Assembly: GCF_036178845.1 (NCBI RefSeq)
Contig: NZ_CP108070.1
Location: forward strand, 2,542,001 to 2,606,000
DNA: 64,000 nucleotides
Direction of reading: 5' to 3'
From: Streptomyces sp. NBC_00271
GTDB taxonomy: Bacteria > Actinomycetota > Actinomycetes > Streptomycetales > Streptomycetaceae
The notes under the pieces were generated by a model. It made no database searches. It was not told the origin of the DNA and saw only the letters and a list, made by a program, of their open reading frames with translations. Both the position numbers and the translations under genes were made by a program. This document shows positions 53,858-63,364 of the stretch, in pieces (the first letter of the stretch is position 1; every line of letters starts with the position of its first letter).

Positions 53858-54742
53858 TTGTCCACACCTGCTGCGGAGCACACCGTCGGACGACGGGACG
53901 CCGACGGGGTCGCCGCCCGCGCCCGCGGCCTGACGAAGGCGTACGGATCCGGCGAGACCACCGTCCTCGCCCTCGACTCGGTCGACGTGGACATCGCGCG
54001 CGGCCGCTTCACCGCGGTCATGGGCCCCTCGGGTTCCGGGAAGTCGACGCTGATGCACTGCCTCGCGGGACTCGACACCGTCTCGGCCGGACAGGTGTGG
54101 CTCGGCGACACCGAGATCACGGGGCTCAAGGACCGTGAGCTGACCCGGCTGCGCCGGGACCGGATCGGGTTCATGTTCCAGTCCTTCAATCTGATCCCCA
54201 CGCTGAACGCGGCCGAGAACATCACACTGCCGATGGACATCGCGGGCCAGAAACCCGACCAGAAGTGGCTGGACCAGGTCATCGACACGCTCGGGCTGCG
54301 GGACCGGCTGAAGCACCGGCCCGCGCAGCTCTCCGGCGGACAGCAGCAGCGCGTCGCCTGTGCGCGGGCGCTCGCCTCCCGCCCCGAGCTGATCTTCGCG
54401 GACGAGCCGACCGGCAACCTCGACTCCCGTGCGGGGCTCGAGGTCCTCGGCTTCCTGCGCGAGGCGGTCGACGACCTCGGCCAGAGCGTCGTCATGGTCA
54501 CGCACGATCCGGGCGCGGCGGCCCACTCCGATGTGGTGCTGTTCCTCGGGGACGGGCGGATCGTGGACGAGATGGAGCGGCCGACGGCGGAGGCGGTGCT
54601 GGAGCGCATGCGGCACTTCTCCGGGGGCCGCCCGGCCGCCGGGGGCGCCTCCGACGACGTGGACGTGGTCCTGGCCCCCGACTCGGACGACGTATCTCTC
54701 GACGCATCTCTCGACACTCTCGACACCTTCGACAAGGACTGA
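53858..54742 (+). CDS. ABC transporter ATP-binding protein (MacB/LolD type)
   Basis: A 294-residue ATPase with Walker A GPSGSGKST, Q-loop MFQSFNLIPTLNAAENI, signature LSGGQQQRVA, Walker B LIFADEPTGNLD and H-loop VTHD. This is the type that powers FtsX/MacB permeases. The TTG at 53858 is supported by GGAGGAGG. The last 40 residues are acidic and repetitive (SLDASLDTLDTFDKD). The permease gene follows after 10 bases. Confidence 0.93.
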   Translation: MSTPAAEHTVGRRDADGVAARARGLTKAYGSGETTVLALDSVDVDIARGRFTAVMGPSGSGKSTLMHCLAGLDTVSAGQVWLGDTEITGLKDRELTRLRRDRIGFMFQSFNLIPTLNAAENITLPMDIAGQKPDQKWLDQVIDTLGLRDRLKHRPAQLSGGQQQRVACARALASRPELIFADEPTGNLDSRAGLEVLGFLREAVDDLGQSVVMVTHDPGAAAHSDVVLFLGDGRIVDEMERPTAEAVLERMRHFSGGRPAAGGASDDVDVVLAPDSDDVSLDASLDTLDTFDKD

Positions 54743-54752
54743 GGCGGCGGCC

Positions 54753-57317
54753 GTGCTCAAGGCGACTCTGCGAAGCTTCCTCGCCCACAAGGGACGACTG
54801 CTGCTCTCGGCGCTGGCCGTCGTGCTGTCCGTGGCGTTCGTGGCGGGCAGCCTGATCTTCTCGGACACGGTCACCCGTACGTTCGACCGGCTCTTCGCCT
54901 CCACCGCGGCCGATGTGACCGTGTCGCCGAAGAACGACCTCAAGTCGCGGGTGGCGACCGGCGCCACGCCGACGCTGCCCGCCTCGCTCGCGGACCGGCT
55001 CGCGAAGGTCGACGGCGTGGCGGCCACCCACGTGGACGTGAGCGTCGAGAACCTCACCATCGTCGACCGCGACAACAAGTCGATCGGACCCACCTCGGGC
55101 GCGCCGACCATCGCCACCAACTGGCAGGTCACCAAGCGCAGCCCGGTGAAGCTGACCTCCGGTCACGCCCCGCGCGGCGCCGACGAGGCACTGCTCGACG
55201 CGGACACCGCCCAGCGCAAGCACGTGGCGATCGGCGACACCCTGACGGTGCAGGCGGAGCGCACCTTCCCGGTGAGGATCGTCGGCATCGCCACGTTCAC
55301 CACCACCAACCCCGGTGCCGCGCTGCTGTTCCTCGACACCCCCACCGCGCAGACGAACCTGCTCGGCAGCCCGGACGCCGCCACGAGCATCGCGGTGGAC
55401 GCGGCGCCCGGGGTGGCCGACGCTCCGCTCAAGCAGCGGATCGCGGCGCAGGTGGGCACCGGGGCCTACGAGGTGAAGACCGCCGACGAGCAGGCCAAGG
55501 ACGCCGCCGCGCAGCTCGGCGGATTCCTGGACGTCATCAAGTACGTGATGCTCGGCTTCGCCGGCATCGCCGTACTGGTCGGCGTCTTCCTGATCGTCAA
55601 CACCTTCTCGATGCTCATCGCCCAACGCACCCGTGAGCTGGGCCTGTTGCGCGCGCTCGGCGCGGACCGGCGGCAGGTGCGGCGGTCCGTGCTCACCGAG
55701 GCGCTGCTGCTCGGTCTGGTCGGCTCGACGCTCGGACTCGCCGCGGGGATCAGTCTCGCCCTCGGGCTGATCCGGCTCATGAGCGCGTTCGGGATGAACC
55801 TCAAGTCCACCGAGATGGTGATCGGTTGGCCGACCCCCGTCACGTCGTACGTCGTCGGGGTCGGCGTCACCTTCGTGGCGGCGTATCTCCCCGCCCGCCG
55901 CGCGGCCGGTGTCTCCCCGATGGCGGCCCTCTCGGACGCCGAGGTCGCCGGGGTGGGAAGGCCACTGCGGACGCGCGCCCTGGTGGGCTCGGTCGTGGGC
56001 GTGGCCGGAGCCGCCGCGCTGGCCGGCTGCGCCACGGCGTCGAAGACCGCGACGTCCGCCTCCCTGCTGGGCCTCGGTGTCGTACTCACCCTCATCGCGA
56101 CGGTGATCGCGGGTCCGCTCCTTGTGCGGCCGGTGATCCGGGTCCTGGGCGGTGCCTTCCCCGCCCTGTTCGGCCCGGTCGGCCGGATGAGCCAGCGCAA
56201 CGCGCTGCGCAATCCGCGGCGCACCGGCGCCACGGCGGCCGCGCTGATGGTGGGCCTCGCGCTGGTCGGCGGGATGTCCGTGGCGAGCGCGTCCATGAGC
56301 AAGTCCTTCGACCACCAGATCGACAAGACACTGGGCTCCGACTTCGTGATCCAGAACAGCAACTTCGTGCCGTTCACCAGGGAGATCACGGACAAGGTGC
56401 GCGCCACCCAGGGTGCCGGGCTCGTCGTCCGCCAGCGGTTCACGCCGGTCGCGGTGCGGCTGCCGGACGGCAAGCGGGTCGAGACGACCGCGGCGGGCTA
56501 CGATCCGCGGCTCGACGACGTCGCCCACGTCACGTACACCCAGGGGGACACGGCGGCGGCGCTCGGTGCCGGGCACCTGTCGATGGACGCGAAGTTCGCG
56601 CGGGAGCACGACGTGCGCGTCGGCAGTGTGATCCCCGTCGAGTTCCCCGCCGAGCGGAAGACCGAGCTGACGGTGGGGGCGCTCACCGACCAGGAAGGCT
56701 CCGGGGGCTTCGGAATGCAGGGCGGGCTGGTCTTCGGCTTCGGCACGGTCGAGAAGTACGTGCCCGGCGGGCAGGACTCGGCCCTGTACGTGAACGCGGC
56801 CCCCGGCACGAGCCCCGACCGGCTGCGCGCGCAACTGGAGCAGACGCTCAAGCCCTATCCGCAGGTGCAGGTCCGTGACCAGGCCGACTACAAGAAACTC
56901 GTGCACGACCAGATCGCCGTGCTGCTCTACCTCGTGTACGCGCTGCTCGGACTCGCGATCGTGATCGCGGTGCTCGGTGTGGTCAACACCCTCGCCCTGT
57001 CGGTGGTCGAACGCACTCGTGAGATCGGGCTGCTGCGCGCGATCGGGCTCGCCCGGCGCCAACTGCGCCGGATGATCAGGCTGGAGTCGGTGGTGATCGC
57101 CGTGTTCGGCGCCGTCCTCGGCCTCGCGCTCGGGCTGGTCTGGGGCGTCTGTGTGCAGCGGGTCCTCGCGCTCCAGGGCATGAAGTCGCTCGCCATTCCC
57201 TGGACCACCATCGTCGCCGTGGTCGTGGGTTCGGCGGTCGTGGGCATCGTGGCGGCGCTGCTGCCGGCGCTGCGTGCCTCGCGCATGAACGTCCTGGCGG
57301 CCATCGCGCACGAATGA
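54753..57317 (+). CDS. ABC transporter permease, FtsX/MacB family
   Basis: An 854-residue permease with an N-terminal helix (about 15-35), a large extracytoplasmic domain, an FtsX-type region at about 260-385 with LIAQRTRELGLLRALGA, a middle pair of helices, a second external domain, and a final FtsX region at about 725-850 with VERTREIGLLRAIG. The duplicated layout is usual for Gram-positive exporters of peptides, lipids or drugs. The GTG at 54753 follows GAGGCGG. Together with the preceding ATPase it makes a complete exporter; the substrate is unknown and no sensor kinase is adjacent. Confidence 0.92.
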   Translation: MLKATLRSFLAHKGRLLLSALAVVLSVAFVAGSLIFSDTVTRTFDRLFASTAADVTVSPKNDLKSRVATGATPTLPASLADRLAKVDGVAATHVDVSVENLTIVDRDNKSIGPTSGAPTIATNWQVTKRSPVKLTSGHAPRGADEALLDADTAQRKHVAIGDTLTVQAERTFPVRIVGIATFTTTNPGAALLFLDTPTAQTNLLGSPDAATSIAVDAAPGVADAPLKQRIAAQVGTGAYEVKTADEQAKDAAAQLGGFLDVIKYVMLGFAGIAVLVGVFLIVNTFSMLIAQRTRELGLLRALGADRRQVRRSVLTEALLLGLVGSTLGLAAGISLALGLIRLMSAFGMNLKSTEMVIGWPTPVTSYVVGVGVTFVAAYLPARRAAGVSPMAALSDAEVAGVGRPLRTRALVGSVVGVAGAAALAGCATASKTATSASLLGLGVVLTLIATVIAGPLLVRPVIRVLGGAFPALFGPVGRMSQRNALRNPRRTGATAAALMVGLALVGGMSVASASMSKSFDHQIDKTLGSDFVIQNSNFVPFTREITDKVRATQGAGLVVRQRFTPVAVRLPDGKRVETTAAGYDPRLDDVAHVTYTQGDTAAALGAGHLSMDAKFAREHDVRVGSVIPVEFPAERKTELTVGALTDQEGSGGFGMQGGLVFGFGTVEKYVPGGQDSALYVNAAPGTSPDRLRAQLEQTLKPYPQVQVRDQADYKKLVHDQIAVLLYLVYALLGLAIVIAVLGVVNTLALSVVERTREIGLLRAIGLARRQLRRMIRLESVVIAVFGAVLGLALGLVWGVCVQRVLALQGMKSLAIPWTTIVAVVVGSAVVGIVAALLPALRASRMNVLAAIAHE

Positions 57318-57319
57318 GC

Positions 57320-57348
57320 TACGCGTCCTGTTGATGTACGCGTCCTGT
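57320..57348 (+). repeat. Short direct repeat after the ABC permease gene
   Basis: TACGCGTCCTGT occurs at 57320-57331 and 57337-57348, with a third degenerate copy (TACTCGCGTCC) at 57358-57368. They fill the 104-base gap before the F420-type oxidoreductase gene. No stem-loop is formed, so this is either promoter-proximal binding DNA or slippage duplication. Confidence 0.4.
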
Positions 57349-57421
57349 CCACCGATGTACTCGCGTCCGGCCCACTCCGTTCGCCCCTTGCGCACAAGTG
57401 GCTTGTGAATGAGGAGAGTTC

Positions 57422-58321
57422 ATGTCGCAGTCCTTGGGCTCCTCGCGCCCGTTCCGGTTCGGCGTCAATCTGCTCGCCCCCGCGCCCCTCGACGAGTGGC
57501 GCGCCAAGTGCCGACGCGCCGAGGAACTCGGTTACGACGTGATCCTGGTCCCCGACCACCTGGGCATGCCCGCGCCCTTCCCCTCGCTGGTGGCCGCGGC
57601 GGAGGTCACCGAGCGGCCCCGCCTCGGCACCTTCGTGCTCAACGCGGGCTTCTGGAATCCCACGCTGCTGGCCCGCGAGGTCGCCACCACCGACACGCTG
57701 ACGGGCGGCCGCCTCGAACTCGGGCTCGGCACCGGCTACATCCCGGCGGAGCACGACACGGCAGGCCTCCCCTGGGGCTCGCCGCGCGAGCGGGTCGACC
57801 ATCTCCAGCGCACCGTGGAGGAGTTGGAGCGCCTCCTCGGTTCGGACGAGCACCGGCCGGGAACGGTACAGCGGCCCCGCGTGCCGCTGCTGATCGGCGC
57901 CAACGGCGACCGGATGCTGCGGCTCACCGCCGAGCACGCGGACATCGCGGCGTTCACCGGGGCGCGCACCAGCCCGGGCGGCACGCTGGAGCCGATCACG
58001 GCCGCCGAGATGGACGAACGCGTCGCCGTGTACCGGGAGGCGGCCGAGGGACGCAAGGAGCCAGCCGAGCTCAATCTGCTGATCCAGATACTCGCCGTCA
58101 CCGACGACCGCGGCGCCGCGATCCGGCCCTGGCTGCCCCGTATTCCGAACCTGACCGAGGACGAGGTCCTGGAGCTGCCGATCGTGCTGGTGGGAACACT
58201 GGAGCAGATCGTGGCGCAGGTGCGGGCGCAGCGGGAGCGGTACGGGTTCTCGTATCTGACCGTCCTGGAGCCGAACATGGAGGCGTTCGCCCCCGTCGTC
58301 GAGGCGCTGCGGGGCGAGTGA
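57422..58321 (+). CDS. LLM class F420-dependent oxidoreductase
   Basis: A 299-residue luciferase-like TIM barrel of the F420-dependent group (TIGR03621-like from memory). FRFGVNLLAPAPLDEWRAKCRRAEELGYDVILVPDHLG and GGRLELGLGTGYIPAEHDTAG are the cofactor and barrel landmarks, and VPLLIGANGDRMLRL is the later phosphate-binding loop. The substrate is unknown. The ATG at 57422 follows GAGGAGAG. Confidence 0.87.
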   Translation: MSQSLGSSRPFRFGVNLLAPAPLDEWRAKCRRAEELGYDVILVPDHLGMPAPFPSLVAAAEVTERPRLGTFVLNAGFWNPTLLAREVATTDTLTGGRLELGLGTGYIPAEHDTAGLPWGSPRERVDHLQRTVEELERLLGSDEHRPGTVQRPRVPLLIGANGDRMLRLTAEHADIAAFTGARTSPGGTLEPITAAEMDERVAVYREAAEGRKEPAELNLLIQILAVTDDRGAAIRPWLPRIPNLTEDEVLELPIVLVGTLEQIVAQVRAQRERYGFSYLTVLEPNMEAFAPVVEALRGE

Positions 58322-58378
58322 CCGTCCGGATCCTGGAATTCGGCGCCGCCCCATGGAACGCGTGATGGGATCGGCGCC

Positions 58379-58804
58379 ATGACCGACTTGCGGATACGGG
58401 CCGCGACGCCCGAGGACCTCGGCACCGTGCTGGCCTTCTGGAAGGTGGCGGCCGAGGGCACGAGCATCAGTGACGACCAGGACGGCGTGGAGCTACTGGT
58501 CGCCCACGATCCGGAGGCGCTGATCCTGGCCGAGGACGACGGCGAGCTGGTGGGCACGGTGATCGCGGGCTTCGACGGCTGGCGCTGCCATCTGTACCGG
58601 CTCGCGGTGCATCCCGGGCGGCGCCGCCGCGGGATCGGCTCGGCGCTGCTCGCGGCCGCCGAGGAGCGGTTCGTACGGCTCGGGGGGCGGCGCTCGGACG
58701 CGATGGTGCTGCGGCGGAACGAGACCGGGCAGCATGCGTGGCGGGCCGCCGGGTACGAGCTCCAGGAGCAGTGGCGCCGCTGGGCGAAGCCGCTCACCGA
58801 CTAG
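58379..58804 (+). CDS. GNAT family N-acetyltransferase
   Basis: A 141-residue GNAT protein opening with LRIRAATPEDLGTVLAFWKVA, with the acetyl-CoA motif LAVHPGRRRRGIGSALLAAAEERF and a C-terminal RRNETGQHAWRAAGYELQEQW. The substrate is unknown. It follows the F420-type gene by 57 bases and may be co-transcribed. Confidence 0.85.
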   Translation: MTDLRIRAATPEDLGTVLAFWKVAAEGTSISDDQDGVELLVAHDPEALILAEDDGELVGTVIAGFDGWRCHLYRLAVHPGRRRRGIGSALLAAAEERFVRLGGRRSDAMVLRRNETGQHAWRAAGYELQEQWRRWAKPLTD

Positions 58805-58842
58805 CCTCCAGCTCCCAAGAGGGTACTTTGCCGATCCTTTAC

Positions 58843-58870
58843 CATGGGAGGATCACCCGGTCCTCCCATG
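58843..58870 (+). promoter_or_regulatory. Inverted repeat in the leader of the CNNM/CBS operon
   Basis: Perfect 10-base arms CATGGGAGGA and TCCTCCCATG flank an 8-base spacer. TACTTTG and TTTACCAT lie just upstream, so the promoter may overlap it. A 30-codon reading frame starts at ATG 58868 within the second arm and stops at 58960, 4 bases before the first CNNM gene. An operator or a leader hairpin that hides a start codon are both possible. Confidence 0.45.
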
Positions 58871-58964
58871 AAAGGTGTGAGCGTCCGCCGATGGGCGAGC
58901 CTCCCCGTACCCGACATCGCGCGATCCCCCCGCCCCTGGCCGATCATGGGACGGAGGTGACCCG

Positions 58965-60308
58965 ATGACCGAAGTGCTCCTCCTCCTGGTGGCGGTGCTG
59001 CTCTCGCTGGCCTGTGGCGCCTTCGTCGCGGCGGAGTTCTCACTGACCACGGTCGAGCGCAGCGAGCTGGAGCGGGCCGTCGAGCGCGGCGAGCGCGGCG
59101 CGTCGGGCGCCCTCAAGGCCGCACGGAATCTGACGTTCCAGCTGTCCGGAGCCCAGCTCGGCATCACCGTCACCAACCTGGTCGTCGGCATGCTCTCCGA
59201 GTCGTCGATCGCCAAGCTGATCGCGGGTCCGCTGGAGTCGCTCGGCGTCTCGCCCTCCGCGTCCCGTTCGGTGGCGCTGGTCATCGGTACGGCCCTGTCG
59301 ACGGTCTTCCTGATGGTCGTCGGCGAGCTGGTCCCCAAGAACTGGGCGATCTCCTCGCCGCTCGCCGTGGCCAAGCGGGTGGCGACGCCGCAGCGCTGGT
59401 TCAGCGGCGCGTTCCGCCCGTTCATCACGCATCTCAACAACACGGCCAACCGTGTCGTACGGGTCTTCGGCCTCGAACCGGCCGAGGAGCTGGCCTCCGC
59501 GCGCGGCCCCCAGGAACTGGTCGCCCTGGCCCGGCACTCCGCCAAGCAGGGCGCTCTGGAGGCGGACACCGCCGAGCTGTTCGTGCGCACCCTGAACCTC
59601 GCCGACCTGACCGCGGAGAACGTGATGACCCCGCGCGTCCAGGTCATCGCGCTGGACGTCCAGGCGACCTGCGAGGACGTGGCGAACGCGACCCGGGCGA
59701 CGGGGCTGTCCCGCTTCCCCGTCTACCGCGGCAACCTCGACTCGGTCGTGGGCGTGGCACACATCAAGGACGTGGTGGCGATACCCGCCGAGTCGCGGCC
59801 CCGCACCCCCGTCTCCCAGATCATGCGCGAACCCCTGTTCGTACCGGAGTCACTCACCGTCGACCGGCTGCTCGACCGGCTGTCCGGCGGACGCACCATG
59901 GCCGTCGTCATCGACGAGTACGGCGGCACGGCGGGCGTCGCCACCCTGGAGGACATCGTCGAGGAGGTCGTCGGCGAGGTCCGCGACGAGCACGACCCGC
60001 ACGAGACGCCCGACCTGGCCCCGGCCGGCACGGACGAGGAAGGGCGAGCGCTGTACTCGGCCGACGGGTCCGCCCGCACCGACCAGCTGGCCCGCGTCGG
60101 GCTGCGGGTGCCCGAGGGCCCCTACGAGACCCTGGCCGGTTTCCTCGCGACCAGGCTCGGCCGCATCCCCGCCGTCGGCGACGCCGTCGAGGTCGCCGGG
60201 TGGCGGCTCGACGTGGTGGACGCCTCCGGGCGGCGGGCCGCGCGGGTGCTGCTGCACGCGCCGCGCGACGGGGAGCAGCACGACGACGAGGAGAGGGGGC
60301 CGCGATGA
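58965..60308 (+). CDS. CNNM/CorC-family membrane protein with CBS pair, full length
   Basis: A 447-residue protein of the hemolysin-C/CorC group, thought to export or regulate magnesium and related divalent cations. A CNNM (DUF21) membrane domain with three to four helices (about 1-185) has GAQLGITVTNLVVG and ELVPKNWAI. A pair of CBS domains follows (about 205-335, VMTPRVQVIAL, FPVYRGN) and a C-terminal CorC_HlyC domain (about 350-430). The ATG at 58965 follows GGAGGTGA. Its stop overlaps the next, related gene. Confidence 0.92.
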   Translation: MTEVLLLLVAVLLSLACGAFVAAEFSLTTVERSELERAVERGERGASGALKAARNLTFQLSGAQLGITVTNLVVGMLSESSIAKLIAGPLESLGVSPSASRSVALVIGTALSTVFLMVVGELVPKNWAISSPLAVAKRVATPQRWFSGAFRPFITHLNNTANRVVRVFGLEPAEELASARGPQELVALARHSAKQGALEADTAELFVRTLNLADLTAENVMTPRVQVIALDVQATCEDVANATRATGLSRFPVYRGNLDSVVGVAHIKDVVAIPAESRPRTPVSQIMREPLFVPESLTVDRLLDRLSGGRTMAVVIDEYGGTAGVATLEDIVEEVVGEVRDEHDPHETPDLAPAGTDEEGRALYSADGSARTDQLARVGLRVPEGPYETLAGFLATRLGRIPAVGDAVEVAGWRLDVVDASGRRAARVLLHAPRDGEQHDDEERGPR

Positions 60309-61318
60309 CCGTCGTACAACTACTGATCGGGCTGGCGACGCTGGTCGTGAACGCCTTCTTCGTGGGCGGCGAGTTCGCGCTGATCTCGGTGCGCCGCAGC
60401 CAGATCGAGCCGCATGCCGAAGAGGGCGACCGGCGGGCACGCAGCGTCCTGTGGGGTCTGGAGCACGTGTCCGCGCTGCTGGCGGCCGCGCAGCTGGGCA
60501 TCACCCTGTGCACGCTGGTCCTCGGCATCGTGGCCGAGCCCGCGATCGCGCACCTGCTGGAACCGGCGTTCCACGCGATGGGCGTCTCGCAGAGCGCGGG
60601 CCACGCGATCTCGTTCGTGATCGCGCTCGCCCTGGCGACCTATCTGCACATGCTGCTCGGCGAAATGGTGCCGAAGAACATCGCGCTCGCGGAACCGGTG
60701 CGCACCGCGCTGCTGCTCGGACCGCCACTGGTGGCGCTCTCCCGGGCGCTGCGTCCGGTGATCTTCACGGTCAACGCCTTCGCGAACGGCCTGCTGAAGC
60801 TGCTGCGGGTCGAGACGAAGGACGAGGTCGTCGCCACCTTCTCCGACGACGAGCTGGCCAGGCTGGTCAAGGACTCCGGCGCGGCGGGGCTCATCGACGA
60901 CCGCGCTCTGGAGCGGTTGCACGACGCGCTGGAGCTCGGCCGCCGGCCCGTACGGGACGTCGTGCTGCCACTGGAACGTGTCGTCTACGCGCGCGTGGGC
61001 GTCACCCCGGAGGAGCTGGAGCGGCTGTCCGCCGAGTCCGGCTTCTCGCGCTTCCCGGTCGTGGACGAGGGGCGCCGCATCGTGGGCTATCTGCACGTGA
61101 AGGACGCGCTGGACGCGATGCCGCGCGAGCTGCCGTTCCGGGTGGAGGACATGCGGCCCATCGCGCGGGTGCGGGAGAGCACCCCGCTGGACGACGTGCT
61201 CACGGCGATGCGCCGCAGTCGTACGCACCTCGCGGCCGTCATGGGCAGCGACGGACGGATGACGGGGCTGGTGACGATGGAGGACGTGCTGAGGGAGCTG
61301 TTCGGACGGACGGTGTGA
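60305..61318 (+). CDS. CNNM/CorC-family membrane protein, short form
   Basis: A 337-residue paralogue of the preceding gene with the CNNM domain (AAQLGITLCTLVLG, GEMVPKNIAL) and a CBS pair (about 200-325), ending right after MEDVLRELFG. It lacks the C-terminal CorC_HlyC domain that its partner has. The ATG overlaps the previous stop (ATGA), so the two are translated together and may form a heterodimer. Such CNNM pairs are common in Actinobacteria. Confidence 0.92.
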   Translation: MTVVQLLIGLATLVVNAFFVGGEFALISVRRSQIEPHAEEGDRRARSVLWGLEHVSALLAAAQLGITLCTLVLGIVAEPAIAHLLEPAFHAMGVSQSAGHAISFVIALALATYLHMLLGEMVPKNIALAEPVRTALLLGPPLVALSRALRPVIFTVNAFANGLLKLLRVETKDEVVATFSDDELARLVKDSGAAGLIDDRALERLHDALELGRRPVRDVVLPLERVVYARVGVTPEELERLSAESGFSRFPVVDEGRRIVGYLHVKDALDAMPRELPFRVEDMRPIARVRESTPLDDVLTAMRRSRTHLAAVMGSDGRMTGLVTMEDVLRELFGRTV

Positions 61319-61391
61319 GCCCGGCCGGTCCTGGCCCGGAGGAGGCCCGACCGACCGGCGAGTATGCGTGCGGGTTAGCATCTTGTCCGCC

Positions 61392-62174
61392 ATGCAGACG
61401 AATGCCACCTACACCAGTCTTGTCGCGGTCGGCGACTCCTTCACCGAGGGCATGTCGGACCGGCTGCCCGACGGCTCCTACCGCGGCTGGGCCGACCTCC
61501 TCGCCGGCCGGATGGCCACGCGGACGCCCGGCTTCCGGTACGCCAACCTCGCGGTGCGCGGCAAGCTGATCGGACAGATCGTCGAGGAACAGGTGGACGT
61601 GGCGGTCGCGATGCGGCCCGACGTGATCACCCTCGTCGGCGGACTCAACGACACGCTGCGCCCCAAGGTCGACATGGGACGCGTCCGCGCTCTCCTGGAG
61701 GAGGCCGTGGAGCGGCTCGCCCCCGCCTGCGAGCGGCTCGTCCTGATGCGCAGCCCGGGCCGCAACGGTCCGGTGCTCGAACGGTTCCGGCCGCGTATGG
61801 AGGAGCTCTTCTCCGTCGTCGACGAGCTCGCGGATCGGCACGGCGCGCTGGTGGTCGACCTCTATGGGGCGCCCTCACTCGCCGACCCCCGGATGTGGGA
61901 CGTGGACCGGCTGCATCTGACGGCCGAGGGGCACCGCCGGGTCGCGGAGGCCGTCTGGCAGACGCTCGGGTACGAACCCGAGGACAAGGAGTGGCGTACG
62001 GCGATGCCGCCGACGGCGCCGCCCGGCTGGGTCGCCCGCCGCGCCGCCGACGCCAGCTTCGCCAGGCAGCACCTGCTGCCGTGGATAGGACGACGGCTGA
62101 CGGGACGCTCATCGGGTGACGGACGCCCGGCCAAGCGGCCGGAGCTGCTGCCGTACGAGGGGTCCGTGGGGTAG
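61392..62174 (+). CDS. SGNH/GDSL hydrolase
   Basis: A 260-residue esterase-like hydrolase. Block I is SLVAVGDSFTEGMSDRLPDG (nucleophile Ser), block III has LVGGLNDTLRP, and the C-terminal catalytic pair is in WDVDRLHLTAEGHRRVAEAV. There is no signal peptide, so it is likely cytoplasmic. The C-terminal 60 residues after this are basic. The ATG at 61392 is chosen; no strong ribosome site is visible. The natural substrate is unknown. Confidence 0.9.
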   Translation: MQTNATYTSLVAVGDSFTEGMSDRLPDGSYRGWADLLAGRMATRTPGFRYANLAVRGKLIGQIVEEQVDVAVAMRPDVITLVGGLNDTLRPKVDMGRVRALLEEAVERLAPACERLVLMRSPGRNGPVLERFRPRMEELFSVVDELADRHGALVVDLYGAPSLADPRMWDVDRLHLTAEGHRRVAEAVWQTLGYEPEDKEWRTAMPPTAPPGWVARRAADASFARQHLLPWIGRRLTGRSSGDGRPAKRPELLPYEGSVG

Positions 62175-62210
62175 ACACCGGTGGGTAGGCGGACGGCCGA
62201 AGGGAATCCC

Positions 62211-62549
62211 ATGCCCACCACCGTGATCAACCTCAAGGGTCATATCCACGAGTTCGGCGCCCGGCTCGAGCACGCTCCCGCGGACCTCGTGTACATCGGC
62301 CGCCGCTGGACCATGGGCCACTGGGACCTCCCGCAGCACCCGCTCTACAACCCCTTCGCCTACGACACCCCCACCAAGAAGCGCGACGGCACCCGCGCCG
62401 AGATCATGGAGAAGTACCGGGCGTATCTCCTCGAACGCCCCGACCTCCTCGATCAGGTGCCCGCCCTGCGTGGCAAGACGCTGGCCTGCTGGTGCGCACC
62501 CGAGCTGTGCCACGGCGACATCCTGGCGGAGCTGGCCGACGCCTCGTAG
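62211..62549 (+). CDS. DUF4326 protein
   Basis: A 112-residue protein of the DUF4326 family, shown by VYIGRRWTMGHWDLPQHPLYNPF and the terminal LRGKTLACWCAPELCHGDIL with its conserved CWC and CH. The Cys/His set suggests metal or redox chemistry, but no activity is established. The ATG at 62211 is the family start. It stands 36 bases after the SGNH gene. Confidence 0.85.
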   Translation: MPTTVINLKGHIHEFGARLEHAPADLVYIGRRWTMGHWDLPQHPLYNPFAYDTPTKKRDGTRAEIMEKYRAYLLERPDLLDQVPALRGKTLACWCAPELCHGDILAELADAS

Positions 62550-62685
62550 CGCGGCCGACTCCCGCAACCGGCCTCCGGCTGAGCGGGGCGTCACCCCCAC
62601 GGGTGTCCCCGGTGGCGTGGGCACACCGGTGCCTGCTTGCTGGACCGAGAGGGGAACGGGGGCTTCGGGAAGAGAGCGAGCGCCG

Positions 62686-63300
62686 ATGAAGCCGAGGGAA
62701 CAACGGCTGCGGACGCCGCGGGCCGCCGGGCTGGCGGGGACGGTGTTCGCCCTCCTGATGGCGGCGGCGATCGTGCTGGTGCGGATCGCGATCCCGGCGG
62801 GGAACGCCACCGACGCGACCGTTGCTCCGAACGAACAGTGGGCGGTGCGTACGGCTTTGGAGATCCTCCCGTTCGCGGGGATCTTCTTCCTGTGGTTCAT
62901 GGGCGCGCTGCGCGCACGGGTCGGCGATGCCGAGGACAGATTCATCGCCACCGTCTTCATGGGCAGCGGACTGGTCTACGTGGCCACCATGTTCGCAGCC
63001 GGCGCCGCGGCGGGCAGTGTACTGAGCCAACCCTCCGGCTTCGGCCGCCACTTCTCCTACACGCTGATGACGACGTACGCGCTCCGCATGGCCGCCGTGT
63101 TCGTCTTCACGACCTCGACCATCAGTCACCGTCTCGGCGTCCTCCCCCGTCCGCTCGCCGTCCTCGGCTATCTCGCGGGGCTTGTCCTGCTCGTCGCGGG
63201 ATCCTCACTGCCCTGGTCGGAGCTGGTCTTCCCGGCCTGGGCACTGGCCGTCAGCCTGCACCTCCTCCGTGCCGGCCTGCGCACCCCGGCGAGCGGCTGA
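62686..63300 (+). CDS. Multi-pass membrane protein, function unknown
   Basis: A 204-residue protein with about five hydrophobic segments (near 15-37, 60-78, 90-115, 130-148 and 155-195) and a polar opening MKPREQRLRTPRAAG. It has no motif I can name with confidence; it resembles small actinobacterial integral membrane proteins. The ATG at 62686 follows AGAGAG. The 136 bases before it hold no gene. Confidence 0.75.
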   Translation: MKPREQRLRTPRAAGLAGTVFALLMAAAIVLVRIAIPAGNATDATVAPNEQWAVRTALEILPFAGIFFLWFMGALRARVGDAEDRFIATVFMGSGLVYVATMFAAGAAAGSVLSQPSGFGRHFSYTLMTTYALRMAAVFVFTTSTISHRLGVLPRPLAVLGYLAGLVLLVAGSSLPWSELVFPAWALAVSLHLLRAGLRTPASG

Positions 63301-63364
63301 GCACCCTCTCGCGCATGCTGTGGAGGAGGGGGACGAGAACGGGCCACGGAAAGGCTGATCCTCG

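Noticed and set aside
54498..57395. Long minus-strand open frame opposite the ABC permease
   Set aside because: Composition is His/Arg/Asp-rich antisense shadow and it overlaps a clear permease.
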